Notes: a model not told the origin generated them from the letters alone. Counted from the stretch's first letter, positions 25,355-34,130 are shown. The stretch is DNA of 64,000 nt from Emcibacteraceae bacterium (GCA_021774795.1 JAJFIR010000047.1:50748-114747), one strand, 5' to 3'. Made by a program: numbers and translations.

Positions 25355-26532
25355 GTCGCTACCTTCCGCCCCTTTAAATGCGCGCCCCAGAAGAACACAA
25401 GGCAAATAAGTGCCATGGCAATCGCAATAAGATAAGCATTTGTATAACCACCGCCATCAACTATAAGCATGCCAACCCCCACCGGACCAAGGGAGGAGCC
25501 GATTGACTGAAAGGCCGGGATCATCGCCGCATAAGTTCCACTTTCATCCGCATGTCTCACCACAAGAAGCTGAAATGGCGTCATATAATTCCATGCGGCG
25601 GAATAAATAATGATAGCAAGAAAATAAAGATATTTATCGGCGGTAGCCACTAAGATGATCATAGCGATTATAAACACCATTATACCAATCACCAGTGGCT
25701 TAAAATTACCGAGTTTATTACCGGTTAAATCCGCCGCCCATGCCCCGAGCCCGGAAAGAATAAGTGATCCCGCCGCAACAACGCCTATGAAATCAGGATC
25801 AAAACCACGCGACGTGCCGATCCGTTCCACGAAGGCCCAAACTCCCGTTTGCCCTGTATAATAAATAATGATACCGATAAGACCGAGAAAAGCCCAAAGA
25901 GAAAAGTTAATCTTAGACGTCGAACCTTCTTTGTTATCTTCGTTATCCGCCTTTTTTATACCTTCGAGCTGTGTCTTCAGGTTCTTTGGGATCCAGCCCG
26001 CAAACACAGTTGCAATCAGAATTAGAGCCGCGATCAGATAGCTAAGTCCCTCAAGGCCATAAAGCGGTAAAACGAACGACTGCAATATAATTACCAACAC
26101 TCCTGCGATCACACACTGAGAAATGAGGGCCAAGGAATAGGCTCTAACCGGGTTATTCATATTGCTAATCAGACAAAACATGCATGCGAGTGCTATACCG
26201 GTCATTCCACCGGCAATAGCATAAGAAACCGCGATCATCGAAAAACCCACGTGGGTGCTTAGAGACATTGCAACTGCGAAAGTCAGCATAGCCAGGCTTA
26301 CAGTAATTTTCCAATTCACACGGCCTACCCAAAGCGGCCCTGTAATATTTGTGATCATTTGCCCCGCAAGGAACGCAGAGCCCAGAAAACCAATTTCACT
26401 TTCATCAAACCCGCGTTGGGTGGCAAGCCCACCCAAAATGATCGGTAGCGTATTATAAACAAGGTTATTAACCGTTAAAAATGCCGCAATCGCGACATAT
26501 GCCGACGTTGAAGAGTTTCGGCTTAGAGCCAT
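25351..26532 (-). CDS. MFS transporter
   Basis: A 393-residue major facilitator with twelve predicted helices in two bundles, separated by a charged cytoplasmic loop (KNLKTQLEGIKKADNEDNKEGSTSK, about residues 187-211 taken as a region). Its start has AGGAATAATTAG upstream. A TetR-type operator overlaps the -35 region of its promoter, and it converges on the tetR gene. It would import or export the guanidino compound, or a product, handled by the neighbouring operon; the direction cannot be read from the sequence. No drug-specific motif is evident. Confidence 0.82.
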   Translation of the reverse strand: MALSRNSSTSAYVAIAAFLTVNNLVYNTLPIILGGLATQRGFDESEIGFLGSAFLAGQMITNITGPLWVGRVNWKITVSLAMLTFAVAMSLSTHVGFSMIAVSYAIAGGMTGIALACMFCLISNMNNPVRAYSLALISQCVIAGVLVIILQSFVLPLYGLEGLSYLIAALILIATVFAGWIPKNLKTQLEGIKKADNEDNKEGSTSKINFSLWAFLGLIGIIIYYTGQTGVWAFVERIGTSRGFDPDFIGVVAAGSLILSGLGAWAADLTGNKLGNFKPLVIGIMVFIIAMIILVATADKYLYFLAIIIYSAAWNYMTPFQLLVVRHADESGTYAAMIPAFQSIGSSLGPVGVGMLIVDGGGYTNAYLIAIAMALICLVFFWGAHLKGRKVAT

Positions 26533-26547
26533 CTAATTATTCCTATA

Positions 26548-26576
26548 TTTATAATTATATTTGAACACTTGTTCAG
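26548..26576 (-). promoter_or_regulatory. TetR-type operator 2 overlapping the MFS promoter
   Basis: The inverted repeat TGAAC-ACTT-GTTCA lies at 26562-26575. On the complement, CTGAAC (26576-26571) and TATAAA (26553-26548) form -35 and -10 elements 17 bp apart, reading into the MFS gene. The flanks are also shared with operator 1: both sites read ATTTGAAC, four bases, then GTTCAGTTT. Confidence 0.68.
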
Positions 26577-26656
26577 TTTATAAGTGAAAAATATCGATAA
26601 GGCAATAGTAAATAAAATTCAAATGTTTCACATAAACCAGTATATATAATTCCATA

Positions 26657-27310
26657 ATGTTAGAAAATTATTCACCACCAAATAATCCTTATCTCAATAT
26701 CATCTATCAAGATGATGATATTCTCGTGTTAAATAAACCTTCCGGGTTACTTACCGTTCCCGGCAAAGGGGCGCATCTAAGCGACTGCCTGGAAACAAGG
26801 GCGCAAAATGAATTCGAAGGCGCAAGAACAGTTCACCGACTTGATATGGACACGTCCGGCTTGATCGTTATGGGGCTTACCAAATATGCGCACAGGCACC
26901 TTAGCCTTCAATTTCAAAACAGGAACGTGGGTAAATCATATATTGCCCGCGTTTATGGGAAGATCGAAAAAGACGAAGGTTTAGTCGATTTGCCACTAAT
27001 ATGTGACTGGCCAAACCGGCCAAAACAAATGGTTGATTTTGAAAACGGAAAAGCTTCGCAAACGAAATGGCAGGTTATAAAGCGGGGCGAAAAAGAAACG
27101 CTTCTTTTGTTGACACCACTCACCGGCAGATCACATCAGTTAAGAGTGCATTTAATGAGTATCAATCACCCCATCCTTGGCGACCGGTTTTATGCTCATG
27201 CAGAAGCATTAAATATGCATGATAGACTTTGCCTTCATTCAAAATCACTAACCGTCATGCAGCCAACCAAGAAAGAAAAAATGACTTTTAACTGTGAAGC
27301 GGATTTTTGA
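26657..27310 (+). CDS. rluA: Dual-specificity RNA pseudouridine synthase RluA
   Basis: A 217-residue pseudouridine synthase. It has the RluA family signature HRLDMDTSGLIV with the catalytic Asp near residue 62, then PLICDWPNRPKQ and GRSHQLRVHL. N-terminal ENYSPPNNPYL and PLICDWPNRPKQ are close to E. coli RluA, which modifies U746 of 23S rRNA and U32 of some tRNAs. Length matches. It diverges from the MFS gene and is likely an ordinary housekeeping gene. Its upstream region includes the TetR operator on the other side of about 80 bp, but no matching -10 in this direction was found. Confidence 0.9.
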   Translation: MLENYSPPNNPYLNIIYQDDDILVLNKPSGLLTVPGKGAHLSDCLETRAQNEFEGARTVHRLDMDTSGLIVMGLTKYAHRHLSLQFQNRNVGKSYIARVYGKIEKDEGLVDLPLICDWPNRPKQMVDFENGKASQTKWQVIKRGEKETLLLLTPLTGRSHQLRVHLMSINHPILGDRFYAHAEALNMHDRLCLHSKSLTVMQPTKKEKMTFNCEADF

Positions 27311-27498
27311 TAAATAAATGACTGCGCCCGACCCAAAGAGCCGTTCGATTAAATATAGCCTTCGTAAATTGTAATACCCTCTGAGTGTCTCCCAACAACC
27401 AAAATCGGAGTTAACTAAGAAAATTTCGATATAACAATCCCTAGACATCTCATACCCTAAATGATACACCTGAAGGTGCCTTCACATAGTGTGAGGGC

Positions 27499-27649
27499 TG
27501 TTCTCAGGGCGGGGTGTAATTCCCCACCGGCGGTGTGAGGCTGATGCCTTAAGCCCGCGAGCGCCTTTTATGGTTGTATGCTAAAAAAGGGTCAGCAGAT
27601 TCGGTGTAATTCCGAAGCCGACGGTCATAGTCCGGATGGAAGAGAACGA
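27499..27649 (+). promoter_or_regulatory. FMN riboswitch (RFN element)
   Basis: The conserved core pieces are in order: TTCTCAGGGCGGGGTG, TTCCCCACCGGCGGT, AGCCCGCGAGCG, GGTCAGCAGATTCGGTG, AGCCGACGGT and AGTCCGGATGGAAGAGAA. The P1 helix pairs TTCTC with GAGAA. It binds FMN and reduces expression when flavin is abundant. The downstream gene is ribH2, 84 bp after the end of the element. No clear terminator follows, so control is more likely at translation or through a structure not resolved here. Confidence 0.95.
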
Positions 27650-27732
27650 GAGTAAGTGGCTGATACTCAATGGTATCTGCTGGTATTTTCGTGCGCCTTG
27701 GTTCTGATTTGTTAAATATTAAGGAGCAAACC

Positions 27733-28212
27733 ATGGATCAAGTATCCCAAAACTCACCCGATATCTTTCAGGTTGCTTTTATCAAAGCACGCTGGCATTC
27801 GGACATTGTAGATCAATGTTATGGTGCTTGCAAAAATCAAATTGAACGACAACAAGATGTGTCCTGTCAGATTGATACTTTTAATGTGCCGGGGGCGTTT
27901 GAAATACCCTTGTTGGCACAAGATCTGGCGAAATCAGGCCAGTATAACGCGATTATAGCTTCGGCTTTCGTGGTAAACGGGGGAATATATCGTCATGATT
28001 TCGTCTCATCAGCGGTTATTGATGGGATGATGCGAGTACAGTTAGATACCGGAGTGCCGATATTCTCGGCGGTATTAACACCGCATAATTTTCACGGAAC
28101 GACAGACCATAAACAGTTCTTCTTTGATCATTTCAAAGAAAAAGGGCGAGAAGTTGCAGAAGCTTGTCTAACCATGATGGAAATGCGAAAAATAGCTGAA
28201 GTTGCGGCTTAG
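27733..28212 (+). CDS. ribH2: 6,7-dimethyl-8-ribityllumazine synthase, RibH2 type
   Basis: A 159-residue lumazine synthase that makes the last precursor of riboflavin. GGIYRHDFVSSAVIDGMM and VLTPHNFHG are the blocks typical of the type II enzymes known from Brucella and rhizobia; the usual type I enzymes carry a different catalytic-site block. The start ATG at 27733 follows AAGGAG. It is alone behind an FMN riboswitch, with no other riboflavin gene in the window, the same arrangement described for RibH2 in Brucella. A general riboflavin operon elsewhere would be expected to carry RibH1. Confidence 0.9.
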   Translation: MDQVSQNSPDIFQVAFIKARWHSDIVDQCYGACKNQIERQQDVSCQIDTFNVPGAFEIPLLAQDLAKSGQYNAIIASAFVVNGGIYRHDFVSSAVIDGMMRVQLDTGVPIFSAVLTPHNFHGTTDHKQFFFDHFKEKGREVAEACLTMMEMRKIAEVAA

Positions 28213-28533
28213 AAATAATATAAAGCCCTGACAACGAGATTTGGAGCCGTATATACCATTCTTATTCTTTGATAACTTAGGGAACTCAAGTTTTGTTCAA
28301 AATGATTAAAATAGGTGATTAAGGAGCTAATGTAACAGCTCCTGTAATAACTTTCCGAGTGTCCGCTTCGAGTGGTGATCTCAAACAGACGTTCAAATAT
28401 AAAAGCTGAACGAAACATTCAGCGAATTTCTGTGCAAAGATGATGCACTCATAAAAAAGTTGCGAATTTAGGAATTAGCCATATTATTATTTAAGTTTGT
28501 GTAAGAGAACTATATAAATTGGAGATTTGCAAT
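28213..28533. other. Intergenic region with hairpin and dispersed repeat
   Basis: This 321-bp gap contains AGGAGCT/AGCTCCT (28322-28343, loop of 8), which may be a weak terminator for ribH2 though no T-run follows, and the first copy of a 47-bp repeat at 28354-28400. The rest is AT-rich. No coding frame here is convincing. Confidence 0.4.
28354..28400 (+). repeat. Imperfect direct repeat, copy 1 (47 bp)
   Basis: The block CCGAGTGTCCGCTTCG, GTGGTGATCTCAAAC and GTTCAAATAT is repeated with a few changes at 29170-29216. The identity is about 87% by eye. The two copies have the same orientation and bracket the DoxX/MauE-like gene. Confidence 0.6.
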
Positions 28534-28941
28534 ATGATAGCGGAGCAAAAACTTAAGGATGCAGAGAGAATAGTTCGCATTACTATGATAATTATTTTGG
28601 TAACCGCAGGTACAAGTAAATTATTTAGTCAAGGTAGTTTTTACGACTATTACTCTCAACTTTTCCAAGGGGATTTGAGAATAAACCTGCCTCCCTTTCT
28701 TGTTAACTTTTATCTCAAGTTAATACCGTATATTGAGATAACTCTTGGTTTGTGTTTGGTGAGTAACCAATATAAAAAATATGCTTTATATGGGTGGTTT
28801 GGCTACATGCTAAGTTTGTTATTTGGGCATTACATATTGCAAGAATGGTCCTCAGTAAATCAGATGTTAAGTTATATTTTTCTTGGTCTAATTAGTTATA
28901 TTTTGCCAAACCATTATTCTTGGATTAGAAGGGATAAATAG
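28534..28941 (+). CDS. DoxX/MauE-like four-helix membrane protein
   Basis: A 135-residue membrane protein with four hydrophobic segments (about residues 15-33, 60-78, 86-102 and 107-125). The pattern of a first helix ending TAGTSKLF, then helix 2 with PYIEITLGLCLV, resembles the DoxX/MauE group of small membrane oxidoreductase partners, but the match is weak. I start at ATG 28534 with GGAG nine bases upstream. The gene is more AT-rich than its neighbours, lies alone and is flanked by imperfect direct repeats. This suggests that it was acquired or that it moved. Confidence 0.55.
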   Translation: MIAEQKLKDAERIVRITMIIILVTAGTSKLFSQGSFYDYYSQLFQGDLRINLPPFLVNFYLKLIPYIEITLGLCLVSNQYKKYALYGWFGYMLSLLFGHYILQEWSSVNQMLSYIFLGLISYILPNHYSWIRRDK

Positions 28942-29247
28942 AGATAATAAATGAGTTATCGTATGTGACATTTTATTATTCCCTGTTTTTGCTATACGTA
29001 AATCACTTATATAAATCAAACCGTGCTGTCTGAAGGCTAGTAATTACGAGGATTAGAATTTGTAAAAGGGTGTTTTAAAATTTTGAAAGTAGTCAAGATT
29101 ACCGCTCCTAATATTCTGCCAATAAAATGGCCGTTTTACACATATTGTAAAGAATAAATACGACCTTCGCCGAGTATCCGCTTTGGGTGGTGATCTCAAA
29201 CGGTCGTTCGAAATATCCAGTTTATGAAATTAGTTAAAATCACGTTG
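28942..29247. other. Intergenic region with repeat copy 2
   Basis: A 306-bp AT-rich gap between the DoxX/MauE-like gene and the end of the HIBCH gene. It contains the second copy of the 47-bp repeat at 29170-29216. Apart from that I see no gene, tRNA or clear terminator. Confidence 0.4.
29170..29216 (+). repeat. Imperfect direct repeat, copy 2 (47 bp)
   Basis: It reads CCGAGTATCCGCTTTGGG, TGGTGATCTCAAAC and GTCGTTCGAAATAT, matching copy 1 at 28354-28400 in the same orientation. A more degenerate fragment (CAAAGAGCCGTTCGATTAA) occurs at about 27336-27354. Confidence 0.6.
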
Positions 29248-30300
29248 CTAAATCAACAGGTCACCGTCTGCGGGAACGTCAAAATGTGCCAATACCATTT
29301 CTTGTGTGACGTGATCCAAGGATTCAGGTAACCATTTTGGATTATGCTCCTTATCAATCAGGACTGCGCGAACCCCTTCGTAAAAATCACTGTCATAAGA
29401 AGACAAAGCGTTGGCGATGCGATATTCCATCAACATACAGTCATCAAATTCCAGTTTCTTTCCGCGTGATAATTGTTCGATAATTACCTTCAAGCTCATG
29501 GGTGACATTTTCTTAAGTACGGCGAGCGTTTGTTTCGCCCAGTCATGGTCAATGTCGCTTAAATGTTCAAAAATATCTTCAATAGTTGTTTCGCTAAATG
29601 CGGTGTCAATTAAATCTCTATATTCATCTATGGGTGCTGCGTCGGGATCTTCGGCAAAGCGCGCTATTATTTTATCAACATTATCATGAGAGATGGCTTT
29701 TTCGTTGATAACCGCGTCAATAAAATCAGTTAACTTTTCAGAATTCATATAGGCGGTTCCAACGCCAATGTATAAAATGTCGGCTCCTCTTAACCGCGCA
29801 CCGGTTAGACCCAAATAAAGGCCCAGTGAACCCGGGAAACGCGTTAAAAAATAACTTGAACCCACATCAGGGAAAAGACCGATTGACGCTTCGGGCATTG
29901 CAAATAAGGTCTTTTCCGTCACTATTCGGTGTGATCCATGGATGGAAACACCAACACCACCGCCCATGGTAATACCGTCTAGCAAAGCGATATAGGGTTT
30001 TGGAAAATGAAAAATTCTGGCATTCATTCTATATTCGGCGGCAAAAAATTCGCGAGCAGTTATATTATTATCCGGTCCCTGCGCCACAATATTTCTAGCG
30101 TCACCGCCGGCACAGAAAGCCTTATCACCCGAACCGTTTATGATAACCGCTTTTATGCCGGATTCATTTTCCCAGATTTGCAATTTTTGATCGATCTGCA
30201 AACACATATTCGTTGAAAGTGCGTTTAAGACATCGGGCCTGTTCAAGGTTATAAAACCTATACCGGACTTTTCTTCAAAAATAACGTTGGACTTATTCAT
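29248..30300 (-). CDS. 3-hydroxyisobutyryl-CoA hydrolase / enoyl-CoA hydratase family
   Basis: A 350-residue crotonase-fold protein. GDKAFCAGGDARN forms the first oxyanion loop, and the catalytic residues are in MPEASIGLFPDVGSSYFLTR near residue 135. The ITMGGGVGVSIHGSHRI block and the extra C-terminal region are those of HIBCH and not of a plain hydratase. The enzyme releases 3-hydroxyisobutyrate from its CoA ester in valine breakdown. It starts 10 bp after mmsA, the next enzyme of the same pathway, which supports the call. The ATG is at 30300. Confidence 0.87.
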   Translation of the reverse strand: MNKSNVIFEEKSGIGFITLNRPDVLNALSTNMCLQIDQKLQIWENESGIKAVIINGSGDKAFCAGGDARNIVAQGPDNNITAREFFAAEYRMNARIFHFPKPYIALLDGITMGGGVGVSIHGSHRIVTEKTLFAMPEASIGLFPDVGSSYFLTRFPGSLGLYLGLTGARLRGADILYIGVGTAYMNSEKLTDFIDAVINEKAISHDNVDKIIARFAEDPDAAPIDEYRDLIDTAFSETTIEDIFEHLSDIDHDWAKQTLAVLKKMSPMSLKVIIEQLSRGKKLEFDDCMLMEYRIANALSSYDSDFYEGVRAVLIDKEHNPKWLPESLDHVTQEMVLAHFDVPADGDLLI

Positions 30301-30310
30301 GGATTAAACT

Positions 30311-31804
30311 CTATTTAAGGACCGGCATTGAGAAATCAGCGCCGATGGCGTCTTTGGACCAGCGGGATGTTATTGTTTTTACTTTTGTATAAAAACGAAG
30401 TCCTTCCATACCATACTGGTTGTGGTCACCAAATGATGAGTTTTTCCAACCGCCAAAACTATAAAACGCCAAAGGCACGGGAATCGGCACATTAATACCG
30501 ACCATGCCGATTTCCACAGTGTCCGCAAATGTTCTGGCGGCGGCACCATTTTGGGTGAAAATGGAGGCGCCATTTCCGTAGGGATGTTCGCTGGTGAGTG
30601 CCATCGCTTCTTCAAATGTGCCAACGCGCATTATCTGCAACGTTGGGCCGAAAATTTCGTCCTGATAAGATTTCATATCCTTTGTAACATTGTCAATTAT
30701 AGTGCCGCCCAAAAAATACCCCTGTTCATGGCCTTTCATAACAAAATCACGGCCATCAAGAATTAATTCGGCGCCCTCGTCTTTTGCCATCTGAATATAA
30801 TCCATAACTTTTTGGCGATGTTCTTTGGTCACCAATGGCCCCATTTCCAAGCCGGATTCGAGCGAAGGACCGATTTTTAAACCGCTTACACGCGGTTTTA
30901 ATATATCGATCAGTTTATCCGCTGTTTCATCGCCCACACATACGGCGACTGATATTGCCATGCAACGCTCCCCTGCGGAGCCATATGCCGCCCCCATGAT
31001 GCCATCTGCAACAGCATTCAAATCAGCATCAGGCATCACAACCATATGATTCTTGGCGCCGCCCATCGCCTGACATCGCTTGCCATTTGCCGTCGCTTTA
31101 TCGTAAACAGATTTCGCAATAGCGGTTGACCCAACGAAGCTCACAGCTTTAATCCGGTCATCGCAAAGAAGAGCATCAACCGCATACTTATCACCGCCAA
31201 TGACATTAAAGACACCAGGCGGACCGCCCGCTTCAATAAAAAGTTCCGCCAATCTATAGACACAGCCCGGGGTTTTTTCAGAAGGTTTTAAAATTATAGT
31301 GTTGCCCGTAACCATTGCCATACATGACATCCAAAGCGGTATCATTGCTGGAAAATTAAATGGCGTAATACCGGCAACAACACCAAGTGGTTTTCGCATC
31401 GAGTAAATATCAACACCGCTCGCAACATTATCTGAAAATTCGCCTTTTTGCAGGTGCGGCGCACCGGATGCGAATTCGGCTACCTCTATGCCTCTTAAAA
31501 CGGATCCCATTGCATCTTCTATAACTTTGCCGTGTTCTTTTGATACAAGTTCAGCGAGTTCTTGCTGATGATCATATAGTTTCTGTGTGAAACGGGCCAT
31601 GATGCGTGATCGTTTCAGGATCGATGTGGCAGACCAAGTGGTGAAAGCAACCCGCGCCGCTGCAATTGCATTTTCAACTTCTTCTTTATTGGCAAATGCT
31701 ATCTCCGTGTATTTTTCACCGCTAGACGGGTTAAATATATTGCCAAATCGACCACTTTCGCCGCTTACGTGGGCACCATTAATGTAATGACCATAGGTTT
31801 TCAT
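30311..31804 (-). CDS. mmsA: CoA-acylating methylmalonate-semialdehyde dehydrogenase
   Basis: A 497-residue aldehyde dehydrogenase. Catalytic Cys is in GSAGERCMAISVAV near residue 285, and GITPFNFPAMIPLWM marks the NAD and CoA side. The sequence is the MmsA branch, which converts methylmalonate semialdehyde to propionyl-CoA in valine and thymine catabolism. I start at ATG 31804 (MKTYGHYINGA) with CAGGAACATAAA upstream; a longer frame reaches back into the peptidase gene. It is the middle gene of a leftward operon with HIBCH downstream and a peptidase upstream. Confidence 0.93.
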   Translation of the reverse strand: MKTYGHYINGAHVSGESGRFGNIFNPSSGEKYTEIAFANKEEVENAIAAARVAFTTWSATSILKRSRIMARFTQKLYDHQQELAELVSKEHGKVIEDAMGSVLRGIEVAEFASGAPHLQKGEFSDNVASGVDIYSMRKPLGVVAGITPFNFPAMIPLWMSCMAMVTGNTIILKPSEKTPGCVYRLAELFIEAGGPPGVFNVIGGDKYAVDALLCDDRIKAVSFVGSTAIAKSVYDKATANGKRCQAMGGAKNHMVVMPDADLNAVADGIMGAAYGSAGERCMAISVAVCVGDETADKLIDILKPRVSGLKIGPSLESGLEMGPLVTKEHRQKVMDYIQMAKDEGAELILDGRDFVMKGHEQGYFLGGTIIDNVTKDMKSYQDEIFGPTLQIMRVGTFEEAMALTSEHPYGNGASIFTQNGAAARTFADTVEIGMVGINVPIPVPLAFYSFGGWKNSSFGDHNQYGMEGLRFYTKVKTITSRWSKDAIGADFSMPVLK

Positions 31805-31842
31805 TTTATGTTCCTGAAATTTAATATTGTTATTAAAATTTT

Positions 31843-33627
31843 CTAAAGTGTTGTGATTGATTCCGTCGCAAGGATCAACCACTCTTTTTCTTTCTTATCC
31901 AATAAGGGTGATATGCTCTCCCTAACTTTAGCATGATATATATTAAGCCATGTTATTTCGGCCGCTGTCATCATATGTGCGTTGATAAGACGTGTGTCAA
32001 TCGGTGCTAAAGTTATCGTCTCAAACGTAAGCATCGGGCGCTCTTCTTCTGCGAAATCGCTTATTTGAACTATGACCAAATTTTCGATACGAATGCCATA
32101 TTCCCCGGTTTTATAATATCCGGGTTCATTGGATATAATCATCCCCGGTTTCAAAGCAACCTTATGCCCGACCGGAGAAATACTTTGTGGTCCTTCATGT
32201 ACGCCAAGATAACTTCCCACGCCGTGTCCGGTTCCATGATCGTAATCCAACCCGATATCCCATAGTGGCTTGCGCGCTAAGGTATCAATATGAGCGCCGG
32301 TACGCCCCTCCGGAAAACGAGCCTGAGCAAGGGCAATATGGCCTTTTAATACCCGCGTAAATCGGTCGCGCTGTTCTTCCGTAGGTGTGCCAATTGCCAC
32401 CGTACGCGTAATATCAGTGGTACCATCCAGATATTGACCCCCTGAATCAACCAAATAGATCATATTGGTTTTTAATTTTCGCGTTGTTTCTTCTGTCACT
32501 TTATAATGGATGATCGCACCGTTAGGACCGGCACCGCTTATGGTATCAAAGCTATTTGATTGGAAAAGAGGAACTTCTTTTCGCAAATCGTACAGTTCAT
32601 TTACGGCTTCAAGCTCGTCTATCCTGCCAGTCGGCCCATTCTCATCCAACCAACATAAAAACCTGCATACAGCGACAGCATCTCTAATATGGGCTTTTCT
32701 CGCACCTTCCAACTCCACATCATTTTTACAGGCTTTATCGATTTGTACCGGATCATCTGCTTCAATTATTTTTGCATCCGTATTTGCCAGTGCTTCAAAT
32801 ACAGCCGCATGAGTTTTATTTGGATCAACCATGACGGTTTGCCCATCGCTCCCCAGCTTACATAAAACTTCCAGAAACTCATTTTTCGAAAAAAGCTGAA
32901 CCTGTTTTCCAAGATGTTTTGAGACCTCTTCATTTATTTTATCCGGATCAATAAAAAGATCTGCTTTTCCGGAGCTATACAAAATAGCAAAGCTGAGAAC
33001 CAGCGGCGTGCAATCCACATCTGTTCCACGAATGTTAAAGAGCCAAGCAATGCTGTCAAGCGACGTTATAACAAGCGCATCGGCGTTATGTATTTTCAAA
33101 CTTTCAATAATTCGTTTTCTTTTTAATATCGATCTTTCACCTGAATACCGATCCCGCTGTACTACAGCTGGCGCCTTTGAAGGAGCGGGACGATTAAGCC
33201 AAATTTCATCAATGATATTCGATTCCAGCGGTCTTAAGCTGATATCATTTTGTGACAGTTTTTTTTGTACCTTTTCAAGCCAGGACTTGCTATGAAGCCA
33301 GGGATCGTAACCAATAACATCGCCTTTCTTTAAATTTCCAAAAAACCAATCTTCAACATTGTCTTGATGTAATTTTAATGTTTCAAATTTTTTCGTATCA
33401 ACTTGACCCTTTACTTGCAAAGTGTAACGACCATCAACAAAAATAGCCGCACCATCCAATGTTACAGCAGCGAGGCCCGCCGAACCCTTAAAACCGGTAA
33501 GCCATGCCAGTCTTTCTGCATAGGAAGGGGTATATTCACTTTGATGCTCATCACTATGGGGAATTAATAACCCAGCTAAATTCTGATCTCTTAATTGTTG
33601 CCGCAACGAGCGTAATCTTTTGTCCAT
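31843..33627 (-). CDS. Xaa-Pro aminopeptidase, M24B family (long form)
   Basis: A 594-residue metallopeptidase. The C-terminal pita-bread domain has the metal ligands in LVDSGGQYLDGTTDITR (Asp pair), DHGTGHGVGSYLGVHEGP (His) and NEPGYYKTGEYGIRIENL (Glu). Two N-terminal creatinase-like domains come first, which makes this the three-domain aminopeptidase P form also seen in eukaryotes. It removes residues in front of proline. I start at ATG 33627 with AGAGG upstream. It is the first gene of the operon with mmsA and HIBCH, so it may supply amino acids from peptides to that pathway. Confidence 0.9.
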   Translation of the reverse strand: MDKRLRSLRQQLRDQNLAGLLIPHSDEHQSEYTPSYAERLAWLTGFKGSAGLAAVTLDGAAIFVDGRYTLQVKGQVDTKKFETLKLHQDNVEDWFFGNLKKGDVIGYDPWLHSKSWLEKVQKKLSQNDISLRPLESNIIDEIWLNRPAPSKAPAVVQRDRYSGERSILKRKRIIESLKIHNADALVITSLDSIAWLFNIRGTDVDCTPLVLSFAILYSSGKADLFIDPDKINEEVSKHLGKQVQLFSKNEFLEVLCKLGSDGQTVMVDPNKTHAAVFEALANTDAKIIEADDPVQIDKACKNDVELEGARKAHIRDAVAVCRFLCWLDENGPTGRIDELEAVNELYDLRKEVPLFQSNSFDTISGAGPNGAIIHYKVTEETTRKLKTNMIYLVDSGGQYLDGTTDITRTVAIGTPTEEQRDRFTRVLKGHIALAQARFPEGRTGAHIDTLARKPLWDIGLDYDHGTGHGVGSYLGVHEGPQSISPVGHKVALKPGMIISNEPGYYKTGEYGIRIENLVIVQISDFAEEERPMLTFETITLAPIDTRLINAHMMTAAEITWLNIYHAKVRESISPLLDKKEKEWLILATESITTL

Positions 33628-33831
33628 ATTTACCTCTATATAATTTAAGGGTCCTATATTTGCAGGATCATTGAATTTTGCAAGCACAATAGTAGGCAAA
33701 TTTAACGATTAGGTCCGTATTTTGCAGGTATATTCTGCCCTTCATTTCTTCAACACGGCGGAAAGCCAATCAAATCAACAGCCTAAGAGTGGCACGGATA
33801 TTGCTTTTATTTGATTGATAGGAGCGCAGAC

Positions 33832-34125
33832 ATGAATATTCCAAATTACGATCATCATAATGACCACACGTTTGATGAAACAAAAAATAACGGTAATATA
33901 AACATTCTATCGGAAATGAACTTATTAGGAATTGATTATAATCCATTCCTTGAAATTGCGGCTAAAGATCTATCAGATAAACTTGGGGATTTGGCCTACG
34001 GCTATTCTATTTCCATTCGGCAAAGTTTCATTATTAACCAAGATTTAGAATCAGCCGAAATTTGGGCTAAAATATCAAATATACTGCTACTGTTAAACCA
34101 AGAGAATTATAACAAAATCCATTAA
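33832..34125 (+). CDS. Hypothetical protein, 97 residues
   Basis: A small acidic protein of unknown function, starting at ATG 33832 with AGGAG at a proper distance. It has no signal peptide and no membrane segment. It contains an Asn- and Asp-rich N-terminus (NIPNYDHHNDHTFDET) followed by helical, leucine-rich segments (ISNILLLLNQE). No family is recognised. It diverges from the peptidase operon and converges with the TIGR02186 gene, leaving 5 bp between their ends. Confidence 0.5.
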   Translation: MNIPNYDHHNDHTFDETKNNGNINILSEMNLLGIDYNPFLEIAAKDLSDKLGDLAYGYSISIRQSFIINQDLESAEIWAKISNILLLLNQENYNKIH

Positions 34126-34130
34126 TTTAA

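Noticed and set aside
28209..28418. 69-residue open frame on the - strand downstream of ribH2
   Set aside because: It crosses the repeat and a hairpin, and has no ribosome-binding site or recognisable feature.
28353..29216. Composite transposon between the two 47-bp repeats
   Set aside because: No transposase gene, no target duplication and no terminal inverted repeats are present; direct repeats alone do not show transposition.
30311..31882. Longer mmsA frame beginning at 31882
   Set aside because: The extra 26 residues overlap the end of the peptidase gene; ATG 31804 has CAGGAAC upstream and gives the usual MmsA start.
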